A DNA stretch of 64,000 bases from Betaproteobacteria bacterium. GTDB taxonomy: Bacteria > Pseudomonadota > Gammaproteobacteria > Burkholderiales > Ga0077523. The position numbers and the translations under genes were made by a program. The DNA is taken from positions 372,001-436,000 of the forward strand of contig JADJPK010000008.1 in NCBI GenBank assembly GCA_016713305.1. The letters run 5' to 3'. Below, piece by piece: positions 18,604 through 27,146 of this stretch. Numbering within the stretch: the stretch's first letter is position 1; every line of letters begins with the position of its first letter. The notes under the pieces were generated by a model. The model had not been told where the DNA came from and did no database searches. It worked only from the letters and a program-made list of their open reading frames with translations.

Positions 18604-19048
18604 GGCCGATGCCCTGGATGAGCACCAGCGCGAAGGCCAGGGCGAACACGGCGAATCCCTCGACGAAGGCGGCAGGGGCCACTGACAGACCGAAGACTTC
18701 GGGTTTGCTCTTCGACACCTGGATGGCCGACGCACAGCAGTTGCCCTGCTGGACGGCGCTGACCATCTGGGCCAGGCCCGACAGCACGCCGATGACGAAC
18801 AACGCCGTCCCGTTCCCGGCGGTGACCGGCCGCTGTAGCGCGAGCATCACCACGATGCCGTAGATCGCCTGCGACGCGGGCATCGCAGCGATGCCGATGA
18901 ACCGGCCATGGCCGGATTCCGTCTCGAGGAGCGCCCCACAGGCTGCCTGCCCGGCTCGCGCACAACCGAGGATGCTGCCGATGGCAGCCAGCACCATCGC
19001 GCCGTAGATTCCGGTCCAGCCCATCGTCAGTGTCAGGATGTCCGCCAT
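18596..19048 (-). CDS. atpK: V-type ATP synthase subunit K (membrane rotor ring proteolipid)
   Basis: The 150-residue membrane protein has four predicted transmembrane helices as two hairpins (around residues 12-32, 50-72, 83-105, 122-147), the duplicated proteolipid of V-type rings. The ion-carrying carboxylate is Glu130 in AAFVEGFAVF. The first hairpin contains AMPASQAIYG, close to the P-x-[ST]-Q pattern seen in Na+-binding V-ATPase rings, so Na+ coupling is possible but not shown. The frame is intact and overlaps subunit I by 16 bases and subunit E by 8. Confidence 0.88.
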   Translation of the reverse strand: MADILTLTMGWTGIYGAMVLAAIGSILGCARAGQAACGALLETESGHGRFIGIAAMPASQAIYGIVVMLALQRPVTAGNGTALFVIGVLSGLAQMVSAVQQGNCCASAIQVSKSKPEVFGLSVAPAAFVEGFAVFALAFALVLIQGIGRG

Positions 19049-20780
19049 GGCTCACTCTCCGTTCTCGCGAATGCCCGGAACGGTCGACCTTCGCTCCAGA
19101 CGGCCCAGTTGAAGAATTCGATGAAGTTGAGTCTCAGGCCGTGGACGATGCCGCCCGCGACGCCGAGAACCAGGTTGAGTCCGTGCCCGACGATCGCGAT
19201 GATCCCGGCGAGAATCGGCCCTGCCGCTCCTGCGGTGCCGGACACGCCCGCTGCGAGATCGTTGAAGGCTGCGCCCAGCGATGCACCGGCGAACCCGAGC
19301 GCGAAGAGGCGGAGGTAGCTCAACGTGTCTCCGAGCGCACCCACCACACGCGTGACGCCCAGCAGACCGTCCACGAGCCGATGGCGCCAGTCGGCCGAGT
19401 CGCCGGCCGTGAGAAGCACGGTGGCGAGTCCGAAGACGATGGTCAGCGTCCCGGCTGGCTTCAATGCATCGACGGACATGCCACGGCCGGCCCACATGAC
19501 GGCCGCACCCAGAAAGACGAGCACCCAGCCGATGGCGGTTCGACCTGCGGGTTGGCCCCGGCGGTGCCAGGCCACCATGACGTTGGCGGTCACGAGGTGC
19601 ACGATGCCCAGGCAAAGCGAGATGACCAGCAACGTGCCGGCGTCGCCCGCGTCCACGGCGACGAGCCTCGCCGTCCAGGTTCCGGGCGCCGGCGAGCTTC
19701 CGAACCAGCTGCCTACGGCCACACCCCAGACGAACGAAACCCCTGTCGCGAGCGCTGCCAGTGAGCGCAGCCGCCGTCCCGATTCCGTGCGTCCGATCCG
19801 GCGCCACAGCACCGCCAGCAGTCCGGCGAGTAACAGCCCATAGCCTGCATCCGACAGGATCATGGCGAAGAACAGCGCGAAGGCGCCGGCTACGAATGCG
19901 CTCGGGTCCCAGCCGCCATAGCCGGGAACCAGATAGAAACCGGTGAGATCGCGGCCTGCCGCCAGAACACCCCGGGAATCGAGCAGTGTCGGCGGATCGT
20001 CTTCCGCAGTTGCCGGAGCGGTCGTGAGGGCGAATCCATGGCGCTGCGCGCAATCATGCAGAGCCCCAGCAGCGGTCCGCGGCGCCCATCCGCGCAGGGC
20101 GAACACGGCCGGGGTCACCCTGCCGGCATCGTTCAAGGCCGCGCGGTCCTCCAGGCGTATTACGTTCAACCGGTTGAGTTCCTCCAGCCACCGCGCAGCG
20201 CGGCGCGCTCGATCGAGATCCTCGATCTCATCCTCCGGCGCTCCAGTTCCTCTTCGAGCCGGGCAGGGACCTGGCGCCAGCGTGCGTACGCTCGCCGGGA
20301 ATGCCCCGCGGCTCCTCGGCCGAACGACGACGCTCACGAAGTCAATGGTCTCGATAGACCACCGCCACGGCTCGCTGCGGATTCCAGGCCGTCGAGCATG
20401 TGCGGGGACGATGTAGAACCACAGGCGCAAGTCGCCGGATGCGCTGCGCGGTCGGGCGCTGAAGTCTCCCCAGGCGCCAGGTCCCGGATCCGGCAGCGCA
20501 GGCCTTGACGCTCGTCAGCGAGCCTCTGCAGCCGCGCCTGATCTCCAGCGCCCGGGCCACTGACGTCGGCGGCGAAATCTCTGGCCGGCGGTGACCAGGC
20601 TCGCGCGGAGGAACGCAGGGCCTCGGACGCGCCCTCTGTTGTCCACCCGCTGCACGACCTCGGCCGCGCCGAGCTGACTCAGATGAAGGCAGCCCAGACG
20701 TCCTGCAGCTCCGTCAGGGGATCGGGCTTGTCGCGCAACAGCCTGCGTCGTACTGCGACCTTCAGCGGAACGATGCTCAT
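19033..20780 (-). pseudogene. atpI: V-type ATP synthase subunit I (membrane stator), frameshifted N-terminal part
   Basis: The C-terminal 465 codons (19033-20430) are intact and contain the multi-span membrane domain with FFAMILSDAGYGL, the LSYLRLFALGFAG helix bearing the essential Arg, and GHGLNLVLG near the end. Upstream, the true start is ATG 20780 (MSIVPLKVAV), overlapping subunit D by ATGA. Between 20,430 and 20,780 the frame shifts several times: the segments LGCLHLSQLGAAE and a WGDF-type motif can be read only by changing frame, for example by adding one C before TGGGGAGAC. The total length suits a complete subunit of about 582 residues. Confidence 0.82.
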
Positions 20781-21375
20781 GGCCAGCTGGCCTTCTCGCC
20801 GGGACGACTCCGCGCCTTGGCGATCTTGGCCCGCACCATCGCGACGCGCTCCGCGTCGCCAAGCGCAATCTTGATCCGCCGGATGTCCGCGCGCCTGCGA
20901 GGATCAGCACCCCCTTGAGCAGGTTCGCCCTCTGGATGCGCGGCCGAGGGCTGCGGTGAGTCGCGACGCGCTCCGTCCGGACGGCCGCGACCTCCGGTCC
21001 ATCAATCGCTGAGCTCTGTCCGATGTGTTATCCACCCAGTGCGGCCGGGCCAGCATGCCATAGTCCAGACCCGCGTGTGCACCGGTCGGCGGCAGCCGGG
21101 GCAGCAGCGTGCCGAGCAGGTCCACTCCGTGCCCCACGCGCTGACCCGGACCAGGTTGTCCAGCGTGATCTCTTCGTTGGCCATCATCGGCACCGCGGAG
21201 GCCGCCACTGCTGCGAGGGCTCGGCGCCGATCCAGGAGCGCCCCGAGCGCCCTGCGCTCCGAGGCCAGCTCCGTGGCGAGCTGCCGCCGCTTGAGATCCA
21301 GGGAAGGCAACGCGGGCGGTAGAGCAAGTCGCGCCGGCGCCGGAGCGAGCCCTTCTTGAGCGCCAGATCACGCAT
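20777..21375 (-). pseudogene. atpD: V-type ATP synthase subunit D (central shaft), multiply frameshifted
   Basis: From ATG 21375 the protein reads MRDLALKKGSL, the usual D-subunit start. A second frame then gives PSLDLKRRQLATEL and EEITLDNLVRVSAWGTEW. A third frame gives GLDYGMLARPHWVD, and the final part RIKIALGDAERVAMVRAKIAKA is again in another frame, ending at TGA 20777. The overall length of about 199 codons is normal for this antiparallel coiled-coil shaft. At least three indels are needed, yet no conserved segment is missing, so I lean towards sequence error. It overlaps B by 8 bases and I by 4. Confidence 0.78.
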
Positions 21376-22715
21376 CCCCCGGCGCTCCCTCGCGGCGGCA
21401 GATCGGGCCGAGGACTTGTCGATGAGCGACTGCCGGATGCCGATCTGCTGCGGTTCGAAGCACTCTGCCAGCGTCTGCCAGCAGCGATCGAGTGCCGCTT
21501 CCAGCCCCATCGCGGCATCGATGCGCATGAAGCGGTCGCGGAACATGCGCCCGAACGCCAGCAGCTGCCGGTCGAACGCCGACAGCTCGAATGCCATGGC
21601 GCGCTTGCGCTCCGCGTCCTCGGCCGCGGCGTAGAGACGGATCATCGCGTTTGCCACCTGACCATGATCGTCGCGCGTCACCTTGTCACGACGTGCTTCA
21701 GGCCGCGACAGCGAGCCGAACGGATCGAGGACGCCGCCATGCAGGTAGTACTGCCCTCGGTGATGTAGCCGGTGTTATCCGGCACCGGGTGGGTGACATC
21801 GTGGCCCGGCATGGTGGTCACGGAAAGGATCGTCACCGAACCCGCATCGCGGAACTGGCAGGCTTTCTCGTATCGCCGCGCCAGACGCGAATACAGATCG
21901 CCGAGGTAGCCTCGGTTGGACGGCACGCGCTCCATGGTGATGGCAATCTCCTTCATCGCGTCCGCGTAGGCCGTCATGTCGGTGAGCAGCACCAGGACCC
22001 GGCGGCCCCGGATGGCGAAGTTCTCGGCCACGGCCAGCGCCATGTCGGGGACCAGCAGGCGTTCGACGATGGGGTCGGACGCGAGATTGACGAACATCAC
22101 GGTGCGCGAGAGCACACCGCGGTCATCGAACGCCATTCGGAACACGTGGAAATCGTCGAAGGAAAGCCCCATCCCCCCGAAGACGACGACGTCGGCGTCC
22201 GCCTGGAAGCCGACACGGGCCAGCAGCGCGTTGTACGGCTCGCCCGGCACGGAAGATGGAGATCTTCTGGCTCTCGACGAGGCTGTTGAACACGTCGATC
22301 ATCGGAATGTCGGTGCGGATCATCCTCTGAGGCACGCGCCGCATGACCGGGTTCACCGACGGGCCGTCGATGGCGATCTCCGGCTGGTCGCCCAGACCGG
22401 GGCCGCCGTCCCTGGGGACGCCCGTTCCTCCGAACACGCGTCCGAGGATGTGCTCCGAGAAGCGTGCCTTCAGCGGCGAGCCGGTGAATCGCACGCCCGC
22501 CGCGGTGGATAGACCGCGGGTGCCCTCGAACACCTGCAGCGTGACGATGTCGCCGTCCAGTTCGATCGCACGGGCGAGCGAGCTCGCCCCGTCGGGATTC
22601 TCGATGATCGCCAGTTCGTCGATGGCCCGCCGGGCGCCCGCACGCGCACGATGTCTCCCACGATGTCGCGCAGGCCGCGGAAGACGAGGGGGCTGGACGC
22701 CGACATGCGATTCAC
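21368..22715 (-). pseudogene. atpB: V-type ATP synthase subunit B (regulatory), multiply frameshifted
   Basis: The gene starts at GTG 22715 (NRMSASSPLVFRGLRDIVGD) and spans about 449 codons, a full B subunit. Frame changes occur near 22,640, near 22,255 (between ESQKISIF and the GEPYNALLARVGF motif), near 21,745 (one base missing in the GQYYLHGGVLDPFGS region) and before the C-terminal VTRDDHGQVANAMIRLYA segment, with another before the TGA at 21368. The middle 21,760-22,250 is intact and carries VVFGGMGLSFDDF and PDNTGYITEG. Its GTGA overlap with the TonB stop places it directly inside the Ton-motor operon. Confidence 0.82.
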
Positions 22716-23413
22716 CCGGTCCTGCGTGACTGCAGCCGCAGAACGACCGGCTGAGGCATGCTTTCGGGAGGGACGTCCTGCATCGGCGGCAGCGATTCGA
22801 GCGCGCGCTCGATTCGTCGGTCCAGATCGGCGTCGCCGGTGTTCTGGCGGAAACGAAGCCGCGAAAGCCGGCCGTCCTTCGCGATCCAGACGCTGACCAC
22901 CGCACGGAACTCCTCCTTCCGTAGATCGGGCAGCGACATCAGCTCATCCGTCAGGAAGCGCTCGAGCTGCGACGTGTACGAGGCATATTCCAGCAGGGGA
23001 TTGAGGCGACCCGATCGGCTCTTGTCGTCCAGGTTCTCGCCGATGGTGGTGATGTCTCTCCCACCGCGCCGGGCCGCCAGGCCGAACGAATCACCGACCG
23101 CGCCGCCTTCCTCGTTCACGCCGAGCTGGTCGCCGGGCGCGGGCGCTTCCTGGGGTGCGTCGCTGGGACTCTGGACGATCTTCTCGACGTCCTCCTCTTC
23201 CACCTCGGCCGGCTTTTCCGGCTCCGGCTCCTTCGGCTTGGGCGGAGTCCGCTCCGGGTTCAGCAAGGCCACGCGCTGCGCGGAGGACCGCTTCTGCGTC
23301 TGATCGCCCAGCAGGAGGTCCCGTCCGTAGACCGCCGCCAGGGCTACCGCCGCGACGACCCCGGCGCGAAGCGCGAGCCGCCAGGGCCGCCCGAGCGGAT
23401 GAGCCTCATCCAC
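22712..23413 (-). CDS. TonB-like energy transducer protein
   Basis: The 233-residue protein has one N-terminal membrane anchor (residues ~11-29), a Pro/Glu/Lys-rich periplasmic linker (PPKPKEPEPEKPAE near residues 56-70) and a C-terminal TonB-fold domain with VSVWIAKDGRLSRLRF and repeated DRRIERAL elements. TonB proteins pass the energy of the ExbB-ExbD motor to outer-membrane receptors or other envelope partners. The start is GTG 23413, 27 bases after exbD. Its TGA overlaps the GTG start of V-ATPase subunit B, an unusual link. No TonB-dependent receptor is seen in the window, so the partner is unknown. Confidence 0.85.
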   Translation of the reverse strand: MDEAHPLGRPWRLALRAGVVAAVALAAVYGRDLLLGDQTQKRSSAQRVALLNPERTPPKPKEPEPEKPAEVEEEDVEKIVQSPSDAPQEAPAPGDQLGVNEEGGAVGDSFGLAARRGGRDITTIGENLDDKSRSGRLNPLLEYASYTSQLERFLTDELMSLPDLRKEEFRAVVSVWIAKDGRLSRLRFRQNTGDADLDRRIERALESLPPMQDVPPESMPQPVVLRLQSRRTG

Positions 23414-23440
23414 GGGACCGCTCCGTCGCGGCGGGCCGCT

Positions 23441-23845
23441 TCATTTCACGAGCGCCTGCGTGACCAGGCCGAGCTGGGTGATCTGCAACCGTTTCATCAC
23501 GTCCAGGACTTCGATCACGCGCTGATACTGGATCTGCGCATCGCCCTTCACCACGACGGGCAGCGTCGGATCGGCGGCACGAAACTGGCGAAGCTTGTCC
23601 TCCAGTTCGGCCACCGTGACCACGGCCGTGTCGAGGTATATCCGTCCGTCGGCCGTGATGGTCACGGCCTTGGTGCGGGGCTTTGCGATGGAGGGCGCCG
23701 CACTGGCCTTGGGCAGCGTCACGGATATGCCCTGAACGGTCGCCGTAGCCATCACGATGAAGATGATGAGCAGGTTCCAGGCGAGATCCATGAGCGGGGT
23801 CAGATTCAGCTCGTCGTAGATCTTGTTGTCGTGGCCGAAACGCAT
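23441..23845 (-). CDS. exbD: ExbD/TolR family biopolymer transport protein
   Basis: The 134-residue protein has the ExbD plan: a short cytoplasmic start, one transmembrane helix (residues ~15-37) with the essential membrane Asp in NLTPLMDLAWNLLIIF, and a periplasmic domain with VTITADGRIYLD and a conserved ends-in-alpha/beta module. It acts as the proton-path partner of ExbB in the inner membrane. It starts 9 bases after the ExbB-like gene stop and precedes the TonB gene by 27 bases, so the three are cotranscribed. Confidence 0.92.
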   Translation of the reverse strand: MRFGHDNKIYDELNLTPLMDLAWNLLIIFIVMATATVQGISVTLPKASAAPSIAKPRTKAVTITADGRIYLDTAVVTVAELEDKLRQFRAADPTLPVVVKGDAQIQYQRVIEVLDVMKRLQITQLGLVTQALVK

Positions 23846-23854
23846 GGCGCCTCC

Positions 23855-25678
23855 TTATGCCTTCCGGTAGCTGCGCGCAATGCGGCTGAGCAGCTCGTTG
23901 CTGAACAGTTCCATCGCCGTCGTGAGGGCGCGGATCCGCAGTGCCAGAAAGTTGTACGCGAACATCACGGGGATCGCCACGACGAGACCCGCCACCGTCG
24001 TCGTGATCGCCGCAGCGACTCCGGGTGCGATGGTGTTGACGTTCACGTCGCCCTGCATGGCGATGGTCGCGAAGGTGACCATGATGCCCACCACGGTTCC
24101 GAGCAGCCCCAGGAACGGAGCGCCGCTGACGGAGAGCGTGAGCATCACCATGTTCTTGTTCATCCGGTTCGCCTCCTCGACCATGGCGGAGTCGATGGCC
24201 GCCTTCACCACATCCATGTCGGAAGCGTCCATGCCGGCGTGAGCAGGTGACTCGGCCGCCAGCGACTTGCGGACTTCACCGATGGCTGCGGCATACATGC
24301 GGAACAGGCTCGAGTCCCGGAGAACGCCGCCTGCTTTCGGCGTCGAATCCGCGGAGGAGGGATCGCTGCCCGCCAGCGCGGCCAGATCGCCCTGCAGATC
24401 GCGAAACCTGCCGAGAAATCCGGCATTGGCGTTCTCCATGCGCCGCAGCAGTCGAGCCTTGACGATGATCGCCTCCGTGCTGAGGAAGCCCAGAATCACG
24501 ATGAGGCCGATGATCACCCAAGCGTCACGGCTCACCGCGCCGGCCAGGACGCGCAGCAACGCCAGATACTGCCCTCCGTCTGCCTGTGCCTCGTCCTGAC
24601 CGTATTCCACGATCCGCGCGTCCGGCCCGTGGCCGAGCGCCGCGAGCCGGATCCAATCCTTGCTGCGGGCAGTCCTGGAAAATTGCAGTTCGTCGAGATC
24701 GCCGGAGAAGCCCGGTATCTCCGCAATGGCGCCCACGGTAACGGGTCCCGCCAGCTCGGGGAGCTTTGCCGCCACGGCTGCCACTTCCTCTCCATCGACG
24801 TAAACCGTGAGCCGGTCCGATGCGGTCACCGCCACGTGGTGCCAGGTTCCCGGCGAGAGGCGGTCGATCGACGGCGTTTCGATCTGCGAACCCGGAGCAC
24901 GGATGCGGGCCTGAAGGGACGCGCCCTTGACGTCGATCACGAATTCGCCGTCGTTTCCCGCGAGAGTGAGAAGACGCCCGCCGCCATCCAGCGTGGAAGT
25001 CTTGATCCACGCGGTGATGGAAAGCGCGCCGCCTGCCGCAACCTTCAAGGCAGGCTTTGCCGGGACCGTGAACGAGGAGGTGGCGGCAAAGCGCAGCGCA
25101 TGATCGATGGCGCCCTCCGCGATCGAGGCTGCGGAAGAGTTCTGCGCGCCGTTCTGGTAGGCGGTGGAATCGACCGGTGCGGACTCGTTCTGCGCGAAGT
25201 GGTACGCGGCAGTCTGCGCGTCGTCGAAAGTGCCCGCCGCGTCCGCCCCGGCGGGCGCGTTCGGATTTCCGTAGTAGAGCCACACGACGTCGTTGTCCGT
25301 CTTCTGGTGCAGCCTGGGCACACGCACCCAGACGAGCGCAATGCCGTTCAGTCCGTCGAAGCGCTCCACATGGAACTTGAGAGGTGTCTTGTCGTCGCCG
25401 GCGACAAAACGGAGATCCTCGCCGTTCTCCTTGGCGTCGACGAACGGAAAGTTGCCTGTGTGCAGACGCACGAGCACAGGCGCCTCGTCCACGGGCCCGG
25501 AGAGCGCCGCGCCGTCACGCGCGGTGTGAAGCGTGATCTTCTTGCGATACGACCAGTCCGCATTCCACCATGCGAAGGCGGAGACCGGCGCCAGCATCGA
25601 GACCGTGGCGACCAACGCGAGAATTGCCACCAGTACAGACGTCCAGCGTGAATTCGTCGGGGTTCGTGCGAGACTCAT
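23855..25678 (-). CDS. ExbB/TolQ/MotA proton channel protein with exported DUF2341 and LamG-like head
   Basis: The 607-residue protein has a signal-anchor (residues ~15-37), then a DUF2341-type domain (WWNADWSYRKKITL near residue 40), and a concanavalin/LamG-like domain (GALSITAWIKTS to about residue 330, with WHHVAVTASDRLTVYVDG). The C-terminal half is the ExbB/TolQ channel: helices near 390-412, 500-525 and 545-570, with GAPFLGLLGTVVGIMVTF and the Thr-rich third helix. ExbB proteins usually lack the large exported sensor-like head. ATG 25678 is chosen because GAGGA lies 7 bases upstream. It is the first gene of the ten-gene operon ending in atpA. Confidence 0.88.
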   Translation of the reverse strand: MSLARTPTNSRWTSVLVAILALVATVSMLAPVSAFAWWNADWSYRKKITLHTARDGAALSGPVDEAPVLVRLHTGNFPFVDAKENGEDLRFVAGDDKTPLKFHVERFDGLNGIALVWVRVPRLHQKTDNDVVWLYYGNPNAPAGADAAGTFDDAQTAAYHFAQNESAPVDSTAYQNGAQNSSAASIAEGAIDHALRFAATSSFTVPAKPALKVAAGGALSITAWIKTSTLDGGGRLLTLAGNDGEFVIDVKGASLQARIRAPGSQIETPSIDRLSPGTWHHVAVTASDRLTVYVDGEEVAAVAAKLPELAGPVTVGAIAEIPGFSGDLDELQFSRTARSKDWIRLAALGHGPDARIVEYGQDEAQADGGQYLALLRVLAGAVSRDAWVIIGLIVILGFLSTEAIIVKARLLRRMENANAGFLGRFRDLQGDLAALAGSDPSSADSTPKAGGVLRDSSLFRMYAAAIGEVRKSLAAESPAHAGMDASDMDVVKAAIDSAMVEEANRMNKNMVMLTLSVSGAPFLGLLGTVVGIMVTFATIAMQGDVNVNTIAPGVAAAITTTVAGLVVAIPVMFAYNFLALRIRALTTAMELFSNELLSRIARSYRKA

Positions 25679-26067
25679 GGAGTCGTCCTCGGGCGGGGCG
25701 AACGTTCGTTCAGGGATGGGTCCGGTGCGTCGATTGCAGATCAATTCTGTGGATGGAATGACATCCGGATTTGCGCTGCGTCAAGACAACTGCACGCTTG
25801 GCCAAGCGGCGTATGGGAAATGTCGATAGGGTGACACCGCGCTCCCATGAGAATGGTCTGTACGGATCAAGTGGGGCGCACGGGACTGTCACACGTGTGC
25901 GGACCGGTCGGAGATGAAGGGTCGCAAGCGCCTGAGGACCGCAACGATGAGTGCGTCAGGGAACGGAAATCCGTTGACTTTGGTCAATTCCAGGATCGTT
26001 GCGAGCCGTGAAACTTGCGCCCGCGCTCGATCCTGCGCACCGATCAAATGCAACCTGGAGGCGACAA
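25679..26067. promoter_or_regulatory. Divergent intergenic region with three palindromes upstream of the exbB-V-ATPase operon
   Basis: This 389-base region separates the minus-strand exbB operon from the plus-strand DUF2934 gene and should hold both promoters. It contains a perfect 14-base palindrome CGCTTGGCCAAGCG (25795-25808, about 117 bases before the exbB start), a perfect 10-base palindrome CACACGTGTG (25890-25899) and an inverted repeat TTGAC-4-GTCAA (25974-25987). These look like operator sites, but no regulator family can be named. I could not find a convincing -35/-10 pair. Confidence 0.5.
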
Positions 26068-26349
26068 ATGACTGACGAAAAATTTCATCGCATTCGCGAG
26101 ATGGCCTATCGGATCTGGATGGACGAGGGCTGCCCTCACGGACGCGACATGGACCATTGGCTGCGCGCCCAGTACGCCGTGGACAGCATCGGCTCCGAAT
26201 CGCCCTACGCGACGTCGACGTCGGTGACGGAAGTCCTCATTGGCGCGGAAGAAGCGGCGGAGGAGCGGACGAGGGTGGCGTTGGCGCGCCCCGGTCCGAA
26301 GACCACTGCGCGTAAGCGCGCATCCGGTTCGTCCCCGCGACGAACTGAC
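26068..26349 (+). CDS. DUF2934 domain protein, 3' end uncertain
   Basis: The first 40 residues (IREMAYRIWMDEG, then GRDMDHWLRAQ) are the DUF2934 motif found in small basic proteobacterial proteins of unknown role. A Lys/Arg-rich tail follows, as usual for the family. The frame does not stop there: it stays open to 27159, through the next gene. I therefore place an arbitrary end near 26349, where a stop in the neighbouring frame (TGA 26346-26348) would end a normal-length protein after one indel. ATG 26068 follows GGAGGCGACAA, a good ribosome site. Confidence 0.6.
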
Positions 26350-26671
26350 CTCGCAGAGGCGCGGATCTCCCCCTGCGTGTCCGCATGCGGGAGGTCTGCC
26401 GCTGCCTTTCGTCCAGGAGGTCCGGTGCCGGACGTCGGCCCCTGTGAATACTCGCTCGGGCGTCCCGCCGACAGGGCTTCACCGGTCCTCACCGCAGCGC
26501 CGCCGCTCCGAGAACGGGGCGCCGCCGGCGTGGGCCGGCTCGGCGAAATTTGCATCCCACCCTTGTGGTCCGTCTTGTCATCGCGCCATTCCGGCTGCCA
26601 CGCGATCCGTGTACATTCCCCGGACCGGCCCTGGAGTACGGGCCGGCCACTCGTCCTCGCGGAGATGTTCC

Positions 26672-27139
26672 ATGACGCTGCTGACCACTCTGAAAGATGT
26701 CTTCCGCCCACCGATTCTCCCGGCCGTGCAGCCAGGCACCGGTGTGCAGGTGTGCTTCGGCACGGTCACGGTGGAGGAGGCGCTCGCGGCGGAAGCCGCG
26801 CGATACGACGCCCAGACCGCCAACGATTTCGCCGCCATGGAGCGCCTGTTCGGAGACGACCTCGTGTATGTCCACTCGAGCACGAACGTGGACACCAAGG
26901 CGAGCTTCATCGAATCCATGCGCTCGGGCGCTGTTCGCTATCGCCGCATGACACTGGGCGACGTCACGGTGCGAATCTATGGCGGTGTGGCGATCGTCTC
27001 GGGTGCCGCGAACTTCGATGTGACGGCCAACGGGCAGGAACTGTCGCTCTCTCTCATGTTTCACAGCATCTGGGCCCAGCGTCCCGCCGGCCTGCAGTTC
27101 GTGTCCTGGCAGGCGACCCGTCTTCCCGCCAGGGCGTGA
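26672..27139 (+). CDS. NTF2-like (SnoaL/DUF4440-type) small protein
   Basis: The 155-residue protein has a cone-shaped NTF2-like domain from about residue 36: AAEAARYDAQTANDFAAMERLFGDDLVYVHSS is split here by its typical tryptophan-less DDLVYVHS strand, followed by KASFIESMRSGAVRYRR and paired strands VTVRIYGGVAIVSG and LMFHSIWAQR. Such proteins bind or isomerise small hydrophobic ligands; the exact role is unknown. ATG 26672 is preceded by GCGGAG about 7 bases upstream. Its stop is 7 bases before the NnrU gene, so the two may share a transcript. Confidence 0.75.
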   Translation: MTLLTTLKDVFRPPILPAVQPGTGVQVCFGTVTVEEALAAEAARYDAQTANDFAAMERLFGDDLVYVHSSTNVDTKASFIESMRSGAVRYRRMTLGDVTVRIYGGVAIVSGAANFDVTANGQELSLSLMFHSIWAQRPAGLQFVSWQATRLPARA

Positions 27140-27146
27140 GACCGCC

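Noticed and set aside
20430..21760. V-ATPase D and I region as a fully decayed remnant
   Set aside because: Full lengths, boundary overlaps and all main motifs remain readable in one frame or another, which is unlike long-term decay.
25974..26002. TTGACT as the -35 box of a sigma-70 promoter
   Set aside because: At 17-base spacing the -10 would be CGTTGC, which does not fit; the TTGAC is better explained as half of an inverted repeat.
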